Assembly (NCBI GenBank): GCA_035689115.1
Contig: DASSMA010000076.1
Location: forward strand, 1 to 64,000
Direction of reading: 5' to 3'
DNA length: 64,000 bases
Source of the DNA: JAHFUS01 sp035689115
GTDB taxonomy: Bacteria; Actinomycetota; Acidimicrobiia; Acidimicrobiales; GCA-2861595
Part shown: one piece after another, positions 1 to 9,300 of the stretch
Layout: every line of letters begins with the position of its first letter
Position numbering within the stretch: position 1 is the first letter of the stretch
Program-made: the position numbers and the translations under genes
The notes under the pieces: generated by a model
What the model saw: the letters and a program-made list of their open reading frames with translations, nothing else
Databases searched by the model: none
Told to the model about the DNA's origin: nothing

Positions 1-251
1 CGCGTCCCTCGTCCCCCGCCGGGCGGCCCGTCCCTCGTCCCTCGTCCTGCGCCCCGTCCCGCGTCCCTCGTCCCCCGCCGGGCGGGCCGTCCCGCGTCCC
101 TCGTCACCTGCGCCCCGTCCCGCGTCCCTCGTACTGCGTCCCGCGTCACGCGTCCCTCGTCCCCCGCCGGGCGGCCCGTCCCTCGTCCCTCGTCCTGCGC
201 CCCGTCCCGAGTCCCCCGCCGCCCGTCCCGCGTCCTCGTCCTCCGTCCTGC
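1..251. repeat. GC-rich tandem repeat tract built on CGTCCC units
   Basis: The tract is built from short variants of CGTCCCTCGTCC and CGTCCCGCGTCC. A longer unit starting CGCGTCCCTCGTCCCCCGCC recurs at about 1, 60 and 149; the copies at 1 and 149 match over roughly 60 bases. The tract runs up to the first possible start codon of the next gene. The same words return at 877-952 on the other side of that gene. Iteron-like binding sites for a plasmid or element protein are one reading; simple slippage-driven expansion is the other. It may extend left of the window. Confidence 0.8.
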
Positions 252-866
252 GTGCCCCTCCCCCGCCCGGGATTCCCGGCGACCGTCAAGATTCCCCGCG
301 AGGAATGGGCGTCCCCAGGGGCGTACCTCGGCATGGTCCTTCTGTCCGAGCTGTTGGAGATCCACCCCGCCGCCCATCCCAAGCCGGTCGTGCAGAGCAC
401 CGGCTTCCTCCTCGACGACCCCTACCTGGAGCAGTGCTGGGGTGGGGTCATCGGGCCGAGCGCCGTCGCCTTCCTGCGCCACTGCATGTGGCACTGGCAA
501 GACGAGGTACCCGCCCGGGTGCGGATCCCCGACTTCGCCGGCGAGCTGGGCCTTGGGCGCGGGGTTGGCCCCAACAGCCCGCTGTGGCACACCATCGGCC
601 GCCTGCTCCACTTCCGGCTCGTAGCGGCGGGCGAGGACCGCTACGAGCTGCGGGTCTTCACCCGGGTGCCGGCGTTGTCGCAGGCCCAGTTGTACCGCCT
701 GCCGGGGTGGGTGCAGGAGCGCCACCAGCGCCTCGTCGGGCGCCACCGACTGGCCCTGGAGGCGGCCGGGGGGGAACCGGAGCCCCCTGCCCAGAACCGC
801 GGGACGGCGTCGCTCTCGCTGCTGACCGGCCAGCAGAAGCCGAAGGCCAGGCGGCTCGGCCGATGA
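252..866 (+). CDS. Conserved hypothetical protein upstream of relaxase
   Basis: This is an open frame of about 204 codons, GTG at 252 or ATG at 333; the later start avoids translating the end of the repeat tract. No signal peptide, membrane segment or enzyme motif is visible. The middle is a compact alpha/beta-looking region with many Trp, His and Leu residues (around residues 60-130), followed by a basic C-terminal tail. It lies about 190 bases upstream of the MobF relaxase on the same strand and is bracketed by CGTCCC repeats. A DNA-binding accessory or replication role for the mobile element is possible on context alone. Coding is supported by length and by the regular GC-rich third positions, but no family is recognised. 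Confidence 0.6.
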   Translation: MPLPRPGFPATVKIPREEWASPGAYLGMVLLSELLEIHPAAHPKPVVQSTGFLLDDPYLEQCWGGVIGPSAVAFLRHCMWHWQDEVPARVRIPDFAGELGLGRGVGPNSPLWHTIGRLLHFRLVAAGEDRYELRVFTRVPALSQAQLYRLPGWVQERHQRLVGRHRLALEAAGGEPEPPAQNRGTASLSLLTGQQKPKARRLGR

Positions 867-876
867 CCGCCAACAG

Positions 877-952
877 GCCCCGTCCCGCGTCTCACAAGCC
901 CGTCCCGCGTCCTCGTCCCGCGTCCCTCGCGGCCGTCCCTCGCCGACGCGCG
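877..952. repeat. Second block of CGTCCC-type repeats
   Basis: Several CCCGTCCCGCGTC and CGTCCCTCG units recur here, between the hypothetical gene and the relaxase promoter area. They are the same words as in the tract at 1-251, so the repeats flank the small gene on both sides. Confidence 0.65.
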
Positions 953-1003
953 GCCGAGCGGCCCACGCTCCTCTCAGCCACCCCCCCGACCAAACACACC
1001 CTT

Positions 1004-1028
1004 GCAGGTTTCCCTCCGGGAAACCTGC
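1004..1028. promoter_or_regulatory. Perfect hairpin before relaxase: candidate oriT or operator
   Basis: The 11-base arms GCAGGTTTCCC (1004-1014) and GGGAAACCTGC (1018-1028) are separated by TCC. The right arm ends 25 bases before the relaxase start codon. MobF relaxases typically bind an inverted repeat beside their nick site, and oriT often lies next to the relaxase gene, so a transfer-origin hairpin is plausible. An operator or an mRNA hairpin controlling relaxase translation would look the same. Confidence 0.5.
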
Positions 1029-1053
1029 GGGACGATCTCGCGGCGCGCGGGAC

Positions 1054-4000
1054 GTGTTCGTGAGGTTCACCGTCACCGCCCTCGGCTCGGCCGGCGGCCG
1101 CACCGTCGGCCAGGTCGTCGCCGACCTCGTCCGCTACCTCGAACCCCGCGTCCCCGAGGCCGCGGGACCGGCTCCCGGCACGCCGCCGGTGCCTTCGGGC
1201 GACGGACCGGCCAGCTACTACGCCGACCGGGGTTCCGAGGCCGGCCGCTGGCTCGGCTACAGCGCCGGCGAGGCCGGCCTGGTCGGCGCGGTGGACCCGC
1301 AGGACTTCGCCCGGGTGCTCGCCGGTCGCGACCCGCACACCGGGGCCCGGCTGCTCACCGCCACCGGCTCGGCCGGTCGGCGACCGACGCTCGGCGCCGG
1401 GCAAGCCACCCGCACCGGCCCCGACGGCCAGCCGCTCTACGACACCGCCGACATCGCCGCCGCCCTGCACATCACCCGCCGTGAGGCGGAAGCCCTGCTG
1501 GACGCCGGCGAGCGCCGATCCCCCGCCGGTCCCGCAGGCGAGGGAACTACAAGGGGGACGGAGCCCGAGGGCAGCTACCTGATCCCCCTCGTCGACGACG
1601 ACGGCGAGCGGTGGGTCACCGGCTCAGAGCTCGACCGTTGCGAGGACGCCCGCGCCCTCGGGACCGAGCCCGAGGCGGTGGCGGCCGGCGGCACACCCAC
1701 CGATCAGCTGTCCCTCGTCGAGGCCGCCCGGCTGGCCGGCGTCACCGCCCAGTACCTGCGCGGACTGTGCCGGCGGTGGGAGACGCATCGGGACCGGATC
1801 ACCAACGAGCTGGCCGAGGGCAAGGTGCCGAAGCGGGCGTACGTGGTGGCCCACCGCGGGACCAAGCGGCAGTGGATCATCAAGCGTGGAGAGCTCGTGG
1901 CCTTCCTGCAGCGCCGGACAGCCCCGGCGGTGCGGGTCGGCTACGACCTCACCCTGACCACCGAGAAGTCCCTCGGCGTCCTCGCGGGCCTGGGCGGCGA
2001 GGACATGCGCCGGGCGGTGCTCGACGCCATCCAGGCGGGCAACGACGCCGGCATGGCCTTCCTCGAGTACCACGCCAGCGCCGGGCGCTCCCGGGGCAAG
2101 GAAGTCCTGGCTCGGGGACTGACCATCGCCTCCTTCCGTCACCTGACCAGCCGGGCCCTCGACCCGTTCCCGCACCATCACAACGTGGTGGCCAACGCCA
2201 TCATCGACGAGCACGGGTCCCGCCGGGCCCTCGACGCCCGGGGCCTGTACCTCAACGCGCAGGCCGCCTCCGCGCTGGCCACCGCCAAGATGCGCCACCA
2301 GCTGACCGCCACCCTCGGGGTGCGGTGGCGGCGACGGCCGTCGGGCAGCTGGGAGATCGCGGGCATCTCCGAGGAGGTGCTGCGCGAGTTCTCGCGCCGG
2401 CGCAACGAGATCGAAGACGCCCTGGCCGAACTGGAGGCAGCCATCGGACGGCGCTCCAGCCTCGACGAGGTCCAGGCGACGGTGACCGGCACCCGCCGGC
2501 CCAAGGAGCACGTCGACCCCGCCGACTTGGTGGCGGGCTGGTGGGAGCGGGCCCGCCACCACGGCCTGTCGCCACGCAGGCTCGCCAAGTGCACCGGTGG
2601 CGGCGCGGTGACGGCCGAGGTCGACGAGGGCCACCTCTTCGCCATGCTGGCGTCGCCCACCTCCGGCGTGTGCGCCGGTCAGTCGCTGTTCACCCGCTCC
2701 GACGTCCTGGTGGCGCTGGTCGACCTCGACTACGACGACGGCCCCCTCCTGGTCGCCCCCGAGGAGGTCGAGCGCCTGGCCGACGCCTTCCTGACCAGCC
2801 CCCATGTCGTCGCCCTCGACACCTCGGGCGAGTCCGGTGCCCTCGGGCGCGCCCAGGTGTTCACCACCACCGAGATCCTTGGCCTGCAGCACCGCATCGC
2901 CGCCCGCTTCGAGCAGGGCGCAGCCGCCGGCATGGCGATCGTGCCGGCAGCGATCATCGAGGACACCCTCGCCGCCCACCCGCACCTCACCGGCGAGCAG
3001 CGCCACCTGGTCTCGGCCTTCTGTAGCAGCGGACGTGGCGTCCAGTGCGCCATCGGTCGGGCGGGAGCTGGCAAGACCACCACCATGCGCGCCGCGGCGG
3101 AGGCGTGGCGGGAAGCCGGCTACGAGGTTCTCGGCGCGGCCGTCCAGGGTGAGGCGGCGCGACAGCTGTCGGCCGGCGCCGGCATCTCGACCGAGACGGT
3201 GGCCTGGTACCTGGCCCGGGCCGACCGCCCACCGCTGCACGAGCGCAGCGTGCTGCTGGTCGACGAGGCGTCGACGCTGTCGGACCGGGACCTCGACGCC
3301 CTCCTCCACTTGGCCGGGCGGGCCGGCGCCGCGGTGCGGCTCATCGGCGACCCCGACCAGCACGGCGCCGTCGCCGCCGGCGGGATGTTCCGGTACCTGT
3401 GCATGGCCGGCGGCGAAGCCACCCCCGAACTGGCGACCGCCCATCGGGTCCGCGACCCTGCCGACCGCGAGGCGGCCCGCCTGCTCCGCGAAGGCCACAC
3501 CGCCGACGCGCTCACTCAGCTCGCCGACGCCGGGCACCTCCACCTGGTCAACAACGACCTCGACCTCTACCTCGGCATGCTCAGCCACTGGTGGGACGCC
3601 CACGACGGGGCGTCGCCCCACCCGATGGTGGACCGCCGCCACGCAACCCGTCACGTGCTCAACCGCCTGGCCCGTCAGATGCGCTCGGCGCATGGCGAGC
3701 TGGGCACCGAGGAGGTCGTCGCAAGCGGAGAGCGACGCTTTGCCGTCGGCGACCGCGTCGTGGCGCGCATGGCAAGCCGCGACCTCCACGTCGCCGGTCG
3801 CCCCGAGGCCTACGTCCGCAACGGCGCGTCGGGGACGGTCGTGGCCGTAGACGCCGCCCCACACCGGGACCGTGACCGGGTGTCGGTGCGCTTCGACGAC
3901 GTAGGCGTCATCGACCTTCCCCGCTCGTTCTTCGACGAGCACCGCAACCGCCATGGCCGGGTAGACGTCGGGATCGACTACGCGTACGCCGTAACCAGCC

Positions 4001-4644
4001 ACGGCGTGCAAGGTGCAACCTTCGACGAGTCGACCAGCCGCATCGACGAAGGCGCGACTCGCTCCGAGGCGTACGTCGATATCACCCGTGGACGGCAAGG
4101 AAACCACCTGTACCTAACCCGGGCAGCCACCTGGTTGGATGGCGAACGCCTGCCGGAGGCGCCGCCTCCCAAGATTGACGACTCAGTCGCCGACCGGCTG
4201 CGCCGGTCGGGCCCCGAGCGCGTCGCCGTAGAGTTCCAACCCAAAGTGGGCCCGCCCCCGCTCGATCCGGCCGTGGCGGTCGCGTGGGACGAGCGGTTTC
4301 CGAGGCCGATCGACGGGCCCGTCCACCTCCGCCATCGCTGGGCGGCCACCAAGGCCGCCGCCCTCGCTAACCGGATCGATCGGCAGCCGACCCCCTGTGA
4401 TGCCGAGTGGAGCTGCGCGCTCAGTGCTCCGGCGCCCAACGACCGGGCACAGGAGGAGCGTGACCGCGCGGTGAAGCTCATGAACGCGTACACCGCGGCT
4501 GTCACGGCCGAGTGCGCGCTGCGGACGCCGGTGCCCACCGAAGGGTTGCCAACCGACGTCGTCGTCGCGCCGGCCGGTCGCCCGGAGGCCATCGACGTCC
4601 GACGAGATGCTCCTGACCGCCAGAGAGGAAGCCGTCGCCGGTAG
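1054..4644 (+). CDS. MobF-type conjugative relaxase-helicase (TrwC/TraA-like)
   Basis: This protein would nick oriT and unwind the transferred strand during conjugation. It has 1196 residues from a GTG start. The N-terminal relaxase domain (about 1-450) shows the paired tyrosines Y55-Y56 followed by an ADRGSEAGRW region, and the metal-binding His cluster DPFPHHHNVVAN at 370-381. An HTH-like insertion lies near 220-280. The C-terminal half is a RecD-like SF1 helicase: Walker A GRAGAGKTTT at about 668-677, Walker B VLLVDEAS near 735, and TSHGVQGATFDES near 980-992. Length is normal for MobF and no frameshift is seen. It ends 26 bases from the convergent SWIM gene. No coupling protein or type IV secretion gene is present in the window, so the transfer machinery is missing or lies to the left. 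Confidence 0.93.
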   Translation: MFVRFTVTALGSAGGRTVGQVVADLVRYLEPRVPEAAGPAPGTPPVPSGDGPASYYADRGSEAGRWLGYSAGEAGLVGAVDPQDFARVLAGRDPHTGARLLTATGSAGRRPTLGAGQATRTGPDGQPLYDTADIAAALHITRREAEALLDAGERRSPAGPAGEGTTRGTEPEGSYLIPLVDDDGERWVTGSELDRCEDARALGTEPEAVAAGGTPTDQLSLVEAARLAGVTAQYLRGLCRRWETHRDRITNELAEGKVPKRAYVVAHRGTKRQWIIKRGELVAFLQRRTAPAVRVGYDLTLTTEKSLGVLAGLGGEDMRRAVLDAIQAGNDAGMAFLEYHASAGRSRGKEVLARGLTIASFRHLTSRALDPFPHHHNVVANAIIDEHGSRRALDARGLYLNAQAASALATAKMRHQLTATLGVRWRRRPSGSWEIAGISEEVLREFSRRRNEIEDALAELEAAIGRRSSLDEVQATVTGTRRPKEHVDPADLVAGWWERARHHGLSPRRLAKCTGGGAVTAEVDEGHLFAMLASPTSGVCAGQSLFTRSDVLVALVDLDYDDGPLLVAPEEVERLADAFLTSPHVVALDTSGESGALGRAQVFTTTEILGLQHRIAARFEQGAAAGMAIVPAAIIEDTLAAHPHLTGEQRHLVSAFCSSGRGVQCAIGRAGAGKTTTMRAAAEAWREAGYEVLGAAVQGEAARQLSAGAGISTETVAWYLARADRPPLHERSVLLVDEASTLSDRDLDALLHLAGRAGAAVRLIGDPDQHGAVAAGGMFRYLCMAGGEATPELATAHRVRDPADREAARLLREGHTADALTQLADAGHLHLVNNDLDLYLGMLSHWWDAHDGASPHPMVDRRHATRHVLNRLARQMRSAHGELGTEEVVASGERRFAVGDRVVARMASRDLHVAGRPEAYVRNGASGTVVAVDAAPHRDRDRVSVRFDDVGVIDLPRSFFDEHRNRHGRVDVGIDYAYAVTSHGVQGATFDESTSRIDEGATRSEAYVDITRGRQGNHLYLTRAATWLDGERLPEAPPPKIDDSVADRLRRSGPERVAVEFQPKVGPPPLDPAVAVAWDERFPRPIDGPVHLRHRWAATKAAALANRIDRQPTPCDAEWSCALSAPAPNDRAQEERDRAVKLMNAYTAAVTAECALRTPVPTEGLPTDVVVAPAGRPEAIDVRRDAPDRQRGSRRR

Positions 4645-4670
4645 CGGCAGGCGGAACCAACCCAACAAGG

Positions 4671-6353
4671 CTAGCCCTCGAGCCAAGCTCCGCGTCGCAA
4701 CTCCTGGCGCACCGCATTGACGTAGACGGCCGAGGAAGTCCACGCAGCGGCGAACGCGGTGGGATCGTTGGCTGACTCCCCCAGGGAGGACAGGAGCTGT
4801 GCCGCCGCTGGCATGTTCACCCGTCGCAGGCGTGAAGCATCCTCGGAGAGGCCCGCGGCAGCGAGCGGGCCGCAGGCCGCCCTTCCTGCCAGGACTCCCC
4901 TCTCCAGCCGTCGAACGAGCGGCTCGATCGGAGAGGTCGTCGCTGTCGACGGCAAGGCGACGTTCGCTGGCCGATCCCCAGCCGCGGGGACCTGCGCTCG
5001 CTGCAGCGTGTCGAGGCCGAGGTTCACGGTTCCGCGCCATGAAGGCGGCAATGCAAGGTCGTCACCTGTCAGCGCAATCCCGCGAACCGTGCGTGGCGTA
5101 GCGCTGTCCATGCGGCCGATGACCGCTACTTCGAGCCCCCGCGCCGAAGCGAGAAGCCTGAGGTTCGCATAGCCGGGCAGGTCGTCGTGCTCGACGGGGC
5201 TTGTGATCCGCAACGGCCGGCCGTCGACTTCGGCAGTGATCACGAGGGCGGTCCGGTCGGCTCCGACCACGCTCCCCCGCACGAACAGCAGCTCGCCGAT
5301 CGAAAGTTCGGCGAGCTGATCCGCGAGTGGAACGGTGAATCGTGACGCCACCACTGGCTCCTCCCAGCCGGATCCCAGTCGGGTCGCCGCCTTGACGCCC
5401 TTGCCGCTACCAAGGCGCCCATCCTGCGATGCCGTAGCACCACTGACGTTGAGGCCCGCCCGACCAAGCTCTCGGTGTGCCAGCGCTACGTCGCCGATCC
5501 GGGCGGGCCCGAGGTAGCTCGCTGCCACGTCGGCGACGTCGCCTGGCATGACCGCCGGGACGGTCCAGATCCGTCCGTCTGTGGAGATCAAGTACGTGAC
5601 AACGCCAGCAAAGCCGGCGGCGCTCACGACTGGCTCAGAGCACAGACCGGTGAGGATGAGTCCGCCGACAGACTCGTACGCAAGACGAGCCCGACCGATG
5701 ACTTCGGGATCGACAAGGTTCGGGCTTCGCAGCATCTCGTGCACCGCGGTGGACGCGTCGGCGACGTCACCGATGAGTGCACCGACCGAGAACTCGCTTC
5801 GATCCGCGTGGAGGTCGCGGATGCGTCGGACGGTACGGAGCACCGCCGCCGCTGGTCGCGCCATCGACGAACTCCGACAGGTCTGTGCCGCGCGCAACAA
5901 CTCCGCCTCGATGAGCAAGCCCGCGTTGGTGGCGCCGACCGACAGGAGATGGGCCATCCCGCGTGCGGTGCTCTCGGCGGCCGCGATCTGTTGTGGCGTC
6001 AGTCGAATCGAAGCGGTGGCTGCCTTCTCGACCTCTCGGCTCGCCTCTTCAACAGCTGAAGTGGGCTCGTCGGTGTCTAGTGGCAGCGTGCGAAGGACCG
6101 CCGCGACATGCAGGCACGCCGGAGCGAGAAGACATGAACATGTGATCTGATCGGCTCGCGTGACGATCCCCTCGGAGCTTGATACGACCACGGTCGCGTC
6201 ATCTCCGGCCATGACGGTGAGCGTGTCGGTGTCCGATAGGCGGGCCCAGCCCGCCGCGAGGTGCGTGTCGGCGTCGAGACGGCGGACGAGTCGTGCCGGA
6301 AGTCGCCCGATGAACTCCGCCACGACCTCGGCCCGCACACACGGCTCAGTCAT
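4671..6353 (-). CDS. SWIM zinc-finger protein of MoxR/VWA operon (YehQ-like)
   Basis: This 560-residue protein is the last gene of the minus-strand operon. Its ATG overlaps the stop of the DUF5682-VWA gene by 4 bp. A SWIM-type zinc motif, CSCLLAPACLH (Cys-x-Cys-x5-Cys-x-His), lies near residues 92-102; SWIM domains bind DNA or proteins. The rest is mixed alpha/beta sequence without an enzyme motif I recognise; the C-terminal half (from about 330) looks like a small beta-rich domain followed by helices. In E. coli the SWIM protein YehQ is encoded with the MoxR ATPase YehL and the VWA protein YehP, and this gene has the matching position and size class. A substrate-recognition or nucleic-acid-contact role is inferred. 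Confidence 0.8.
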   Translation of the reverse strand: MTEPCVRAEVVAEFIGRLPARLVRRLDADTHLAAGWARLSDTDTLTVMAGDDATVVVSSSEGIVTRADQITCSCLLAPACLHVAAVLRTLPLDTDEPTSAVEEASREVEKAATASIRLTPQQIAAAESTARGMAHLLSVGATNAGLLIEAELLRAAQTCRSSSMARPAAAVLRTVRRIRDLHADRSEFSVGALIGDVADASTAVHEMLRSPNLVDPEVIGRARLAYESVGGLILTGLCSEPVVSAAGFAGVVTYLISTDGRIWTVPAVMPGDVADVAASYLGPARIGDVALAHRELGRAGLNVSGATASQDGRLGSGKGVKAATRLGSGWEEPVVASRFTVPLADQLAELSIGELLFVRGSVVGADRTALVITAEVDGRPLRITSPVEHDDLPGYANLRLLASARGLEVAVIGRMDSATPRTVRGIALTGDDLALPPSWRGTVNLGLDTLQRAQVPAAGDRPANVALPSTATTSPIEPLVRRLERGVLAGRAACGPLAAAGLSEDASRLRRVNMPAAAQLLSSLGESANDPTAFAAAWTSSAVYVNAVRQELRRGAWLEG

Positions 6354-9300
6354 CGGATCTGTTCACCGATCCAGCGGGCGAGCTCAAGTGGGCTCAGCGC
6401 GGCGACGGGCATTCCCGCGTTCACCACAAGCTCGGCGGTCGCAACGGAATACCGCGGCGCGCCTTGGTCGTCGAGCGCAGCGAGCCCGATCGGCTTCACG
6501 CCGGACTCGGCAAGTGCGCGTACCTCCGCCAGAAGCTCCCCGACCGGCCCGCCTTCCTCGAAGTCAGTGATGAGAACGACGATCGTGCGGGTCGGGACCG
6601 TAACGAGCGTTCGCGCGTAGCGGAGGCCCTTGGCGATGTGTGTTCCTCCGCCGACGCTGACCTCGAGCAGGAGAGACAGTGGGTCATCGACGCGATCGCT
6701 CAGATCGACGACCTCAGTGGAGAACGCGACGAAGTGGGCTGTGACGGCGGGAAGCGCGTTGACGATCGCGCTCATCAGCGCCGCGTAAATGACCGACGCC
6801 TCCATGGATCCCGAGACATCGACGACGAGAACCACTCGCCAGTCCAGAGACCTTCGCGTCTTAGTCCTGAACCAGAGCTGCTCGGGTGTGATGCGGATCG
6901 TTCCCCCGTCACCGGCTCGCGCGGTGTGAAGGTTCGCCTTGATTGTTGTGGCTAGATCGAGAACACCTGTGGGTCGGCGCGTCCGCCGGTTCGACACCGC
7001 ACCAACAAGAGCCGGACGCGTGCGGGTCGACAGCTGACGCACTAGGTCGTCGACAATCCCGGTGACGAGCACACGCAGTCGCCGCAGGTTCCCCTCGCCT
7101 AGTCCGCCCTTCAACGAGAGGACCTGCTCCAGCAGTTCGATCGAAGGCCGCACGGCTTCGGGATTCAACGCGAGCGCCGCGTCGATGCGCCCTTGCTCGG
7201 CGGCCCGCGCTAGCACCTCGTCACGGACCCGGGTGCCGAACAGGGCTTCTAGTTCTTCACTCCACTCCCGAACAGACGGGAACGAAGCTTCGCTCCCGCC
7301 GCCGCCTCCCACGGAGCGAGATCCCTCACCGCGGCCTTGGCCATACAGCTCATCGAGCGTGTCAGCTGCGCGTCGCGCGGTCGGCGGCAGTTCGTCGCGT
7401 TGGCAGCCGAGGATGAGTCGCCATCGGTCAGCCGGGGCCAGCTGATGGTGCACCCCTGGCAGCGCAGGCGGCGGCGAGGTTGATCGCGCACCAGGGTCTC
7501 GCTCTATGAGCTGTGCGGCGTCGAACGCTTCGACAGCGCGGCGTCCCACGAGGTCGGCGTGCGCCCAGGACGCCAGTCGGCCTGGGTCGTCTTCAAGTGT
7601 CGTGTGTCCGCGAGCGTCGATGCCGAGGCGGTCGAGGACGGAAACGAGGAAGCGCTCGCGGGCGGCTGGAGACAGGACTTCGAAGCCACTGCGCAACGCT
7701 GGCAGGCGTCGGAAGAACGAGTCGTCGTCGATCGTGTCCACGCGCTGGATGAGCCCATCGAGGACTTCGAGGGAGGACTCGATGATCGGTCCTGCTGTGA
7801 CCAGGGCGCCCGATAGTCGTCGACTCATGACGTTCTGCGCTTCGGATGTCGTTGCCTCGTCTATCCAGCTTCCGAGGAGGGCGGCCGCCTGGGCGGCACT
7901 GGTCCGACCGAGGAGGAGCCGAGCTATCTCCGCGGCACCTTGCATAAGGGCGCCGCCGCTGAGCGCGATGCTGTCGAGGGACCATCCGAGCCGGACGCGC
8001 TGCTGGTCGTTGGCGTCGACTAGGCGGTGCACAAGCGATGCGAGCGCGCGAGCGTCGGCAGGCTCGTCGCTTCCGGCGAGACCATCGACCGCACGTAGGG
8101 CCGCTTCGAGGATCTCCAGCGCGATCTGCTCGGCCTCAGTTGTCAGCTCCGCTGTGGGGCGGAGTCCAGGGATTAGGCCCGACCCGGCGCGTTCGACGAG
8201 GTCGAGGGCAGCTAGATCCTCAGCGAGTGTCCCGCTGGCTGGAGCTTGACTGCGGATGTCGGCGAGGGCTTCGTTCGCCAGGTTGTAGTACGAGCACTCC
8301 GCTGCTCCCTCGAGCAGCATGAGCGTGGCGGTCACCTCGCCGGATTGCTCGATGGTCTCACGGCATTGCCTGCGCAGCAGTCCCTCCGCGGCTTGTTCGA
8401 GGGTGACGCCATTCACGCTTGCGAGCTCGAGGAGGGCGGAGGTGGCCGGCTCCCATCGCAGTGACCAGCGGAAGGTGAGCGCTTCGGGCGCTGCTCCGCT
8501 GCCGGACAGCAGGCGGCCGTATGGGATGCGACAAGCCTCAAGTCGACGCAGGGTCACGTGCCTTTGATGATCGAGCGGCGAGCGGAGGGGGTCGAGGCGG
8601 ATGTCGACGGCCTCCGCGGCCGCATCGATGCCAGGGAGTCGCAGCTCCTCAAGGATTCGTTCGACATCGTGAGCTAACCCGGACCGAGGCGTACCTGGCG
8701 CGAGCCGGCCACGACGCCGCCCGACGAGAGCAGCATCCATGGCGCGGGCGACGACCCGACCCCTTCCGAGTAGTTCGCCTTGAACAAGGGAGGTTTGCAG
8801 CGCCTCGACGAGTTCTCGGCGGGCGGGAGCGCGCTGGTTGCGGAGTCGGGCGAGGTCGCCCGCCACACGGGTTGCTTCTCGGGCGTCGGGAACTCCAGCG
8901 GGGTGGCCGAGACGACGGAGTTCGGTGGTGACAGCCGTGATCGTCGCGGCTGTTGCGTCCGAGATCGAGTCGGGGTCACCGCCGGACTCGTAGACCTGTT
9001 GCTGCCAGCGAGGGTCGCGGATGCCCGCCGGATAGCCGGATCGGCTGTCGAGGAGCTCGAAGTCGTACGGTACGAGTGAGGTGACCACATCCGCCAGCTC
9101 GTCCGACGCGGGTTCGCTAGGCAGAGTCGAAATGAGGGCTGGAGCGTGGAAGGAGCCGACGACGACCGTGACCCGGGCGGCGCGGGCAAGTGCGGAGCCG
9201 AGGTGTTGTCGCATCCATTGCTCGCGGCGCAGGTCGGACTCGCGAACATTGTGGGCTGTCTCGGCGTCGTGACGCAGCGCCCAGCCGATTGCCAGCGCGG

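Noticed and set aside
1..251. CRISPR array
   Set aside because: Repeats are short, degenerate and contiguous, without unique spacers of regular length and without cas genes.
1624..4107. Long open frame on the minus strand opposite the relaxase gene
   Set aside because: It is a GC-codon-bias shadow: Arg/Gly/Val-rich, no motif, and opposite a complete MobF gene with intact motifs.
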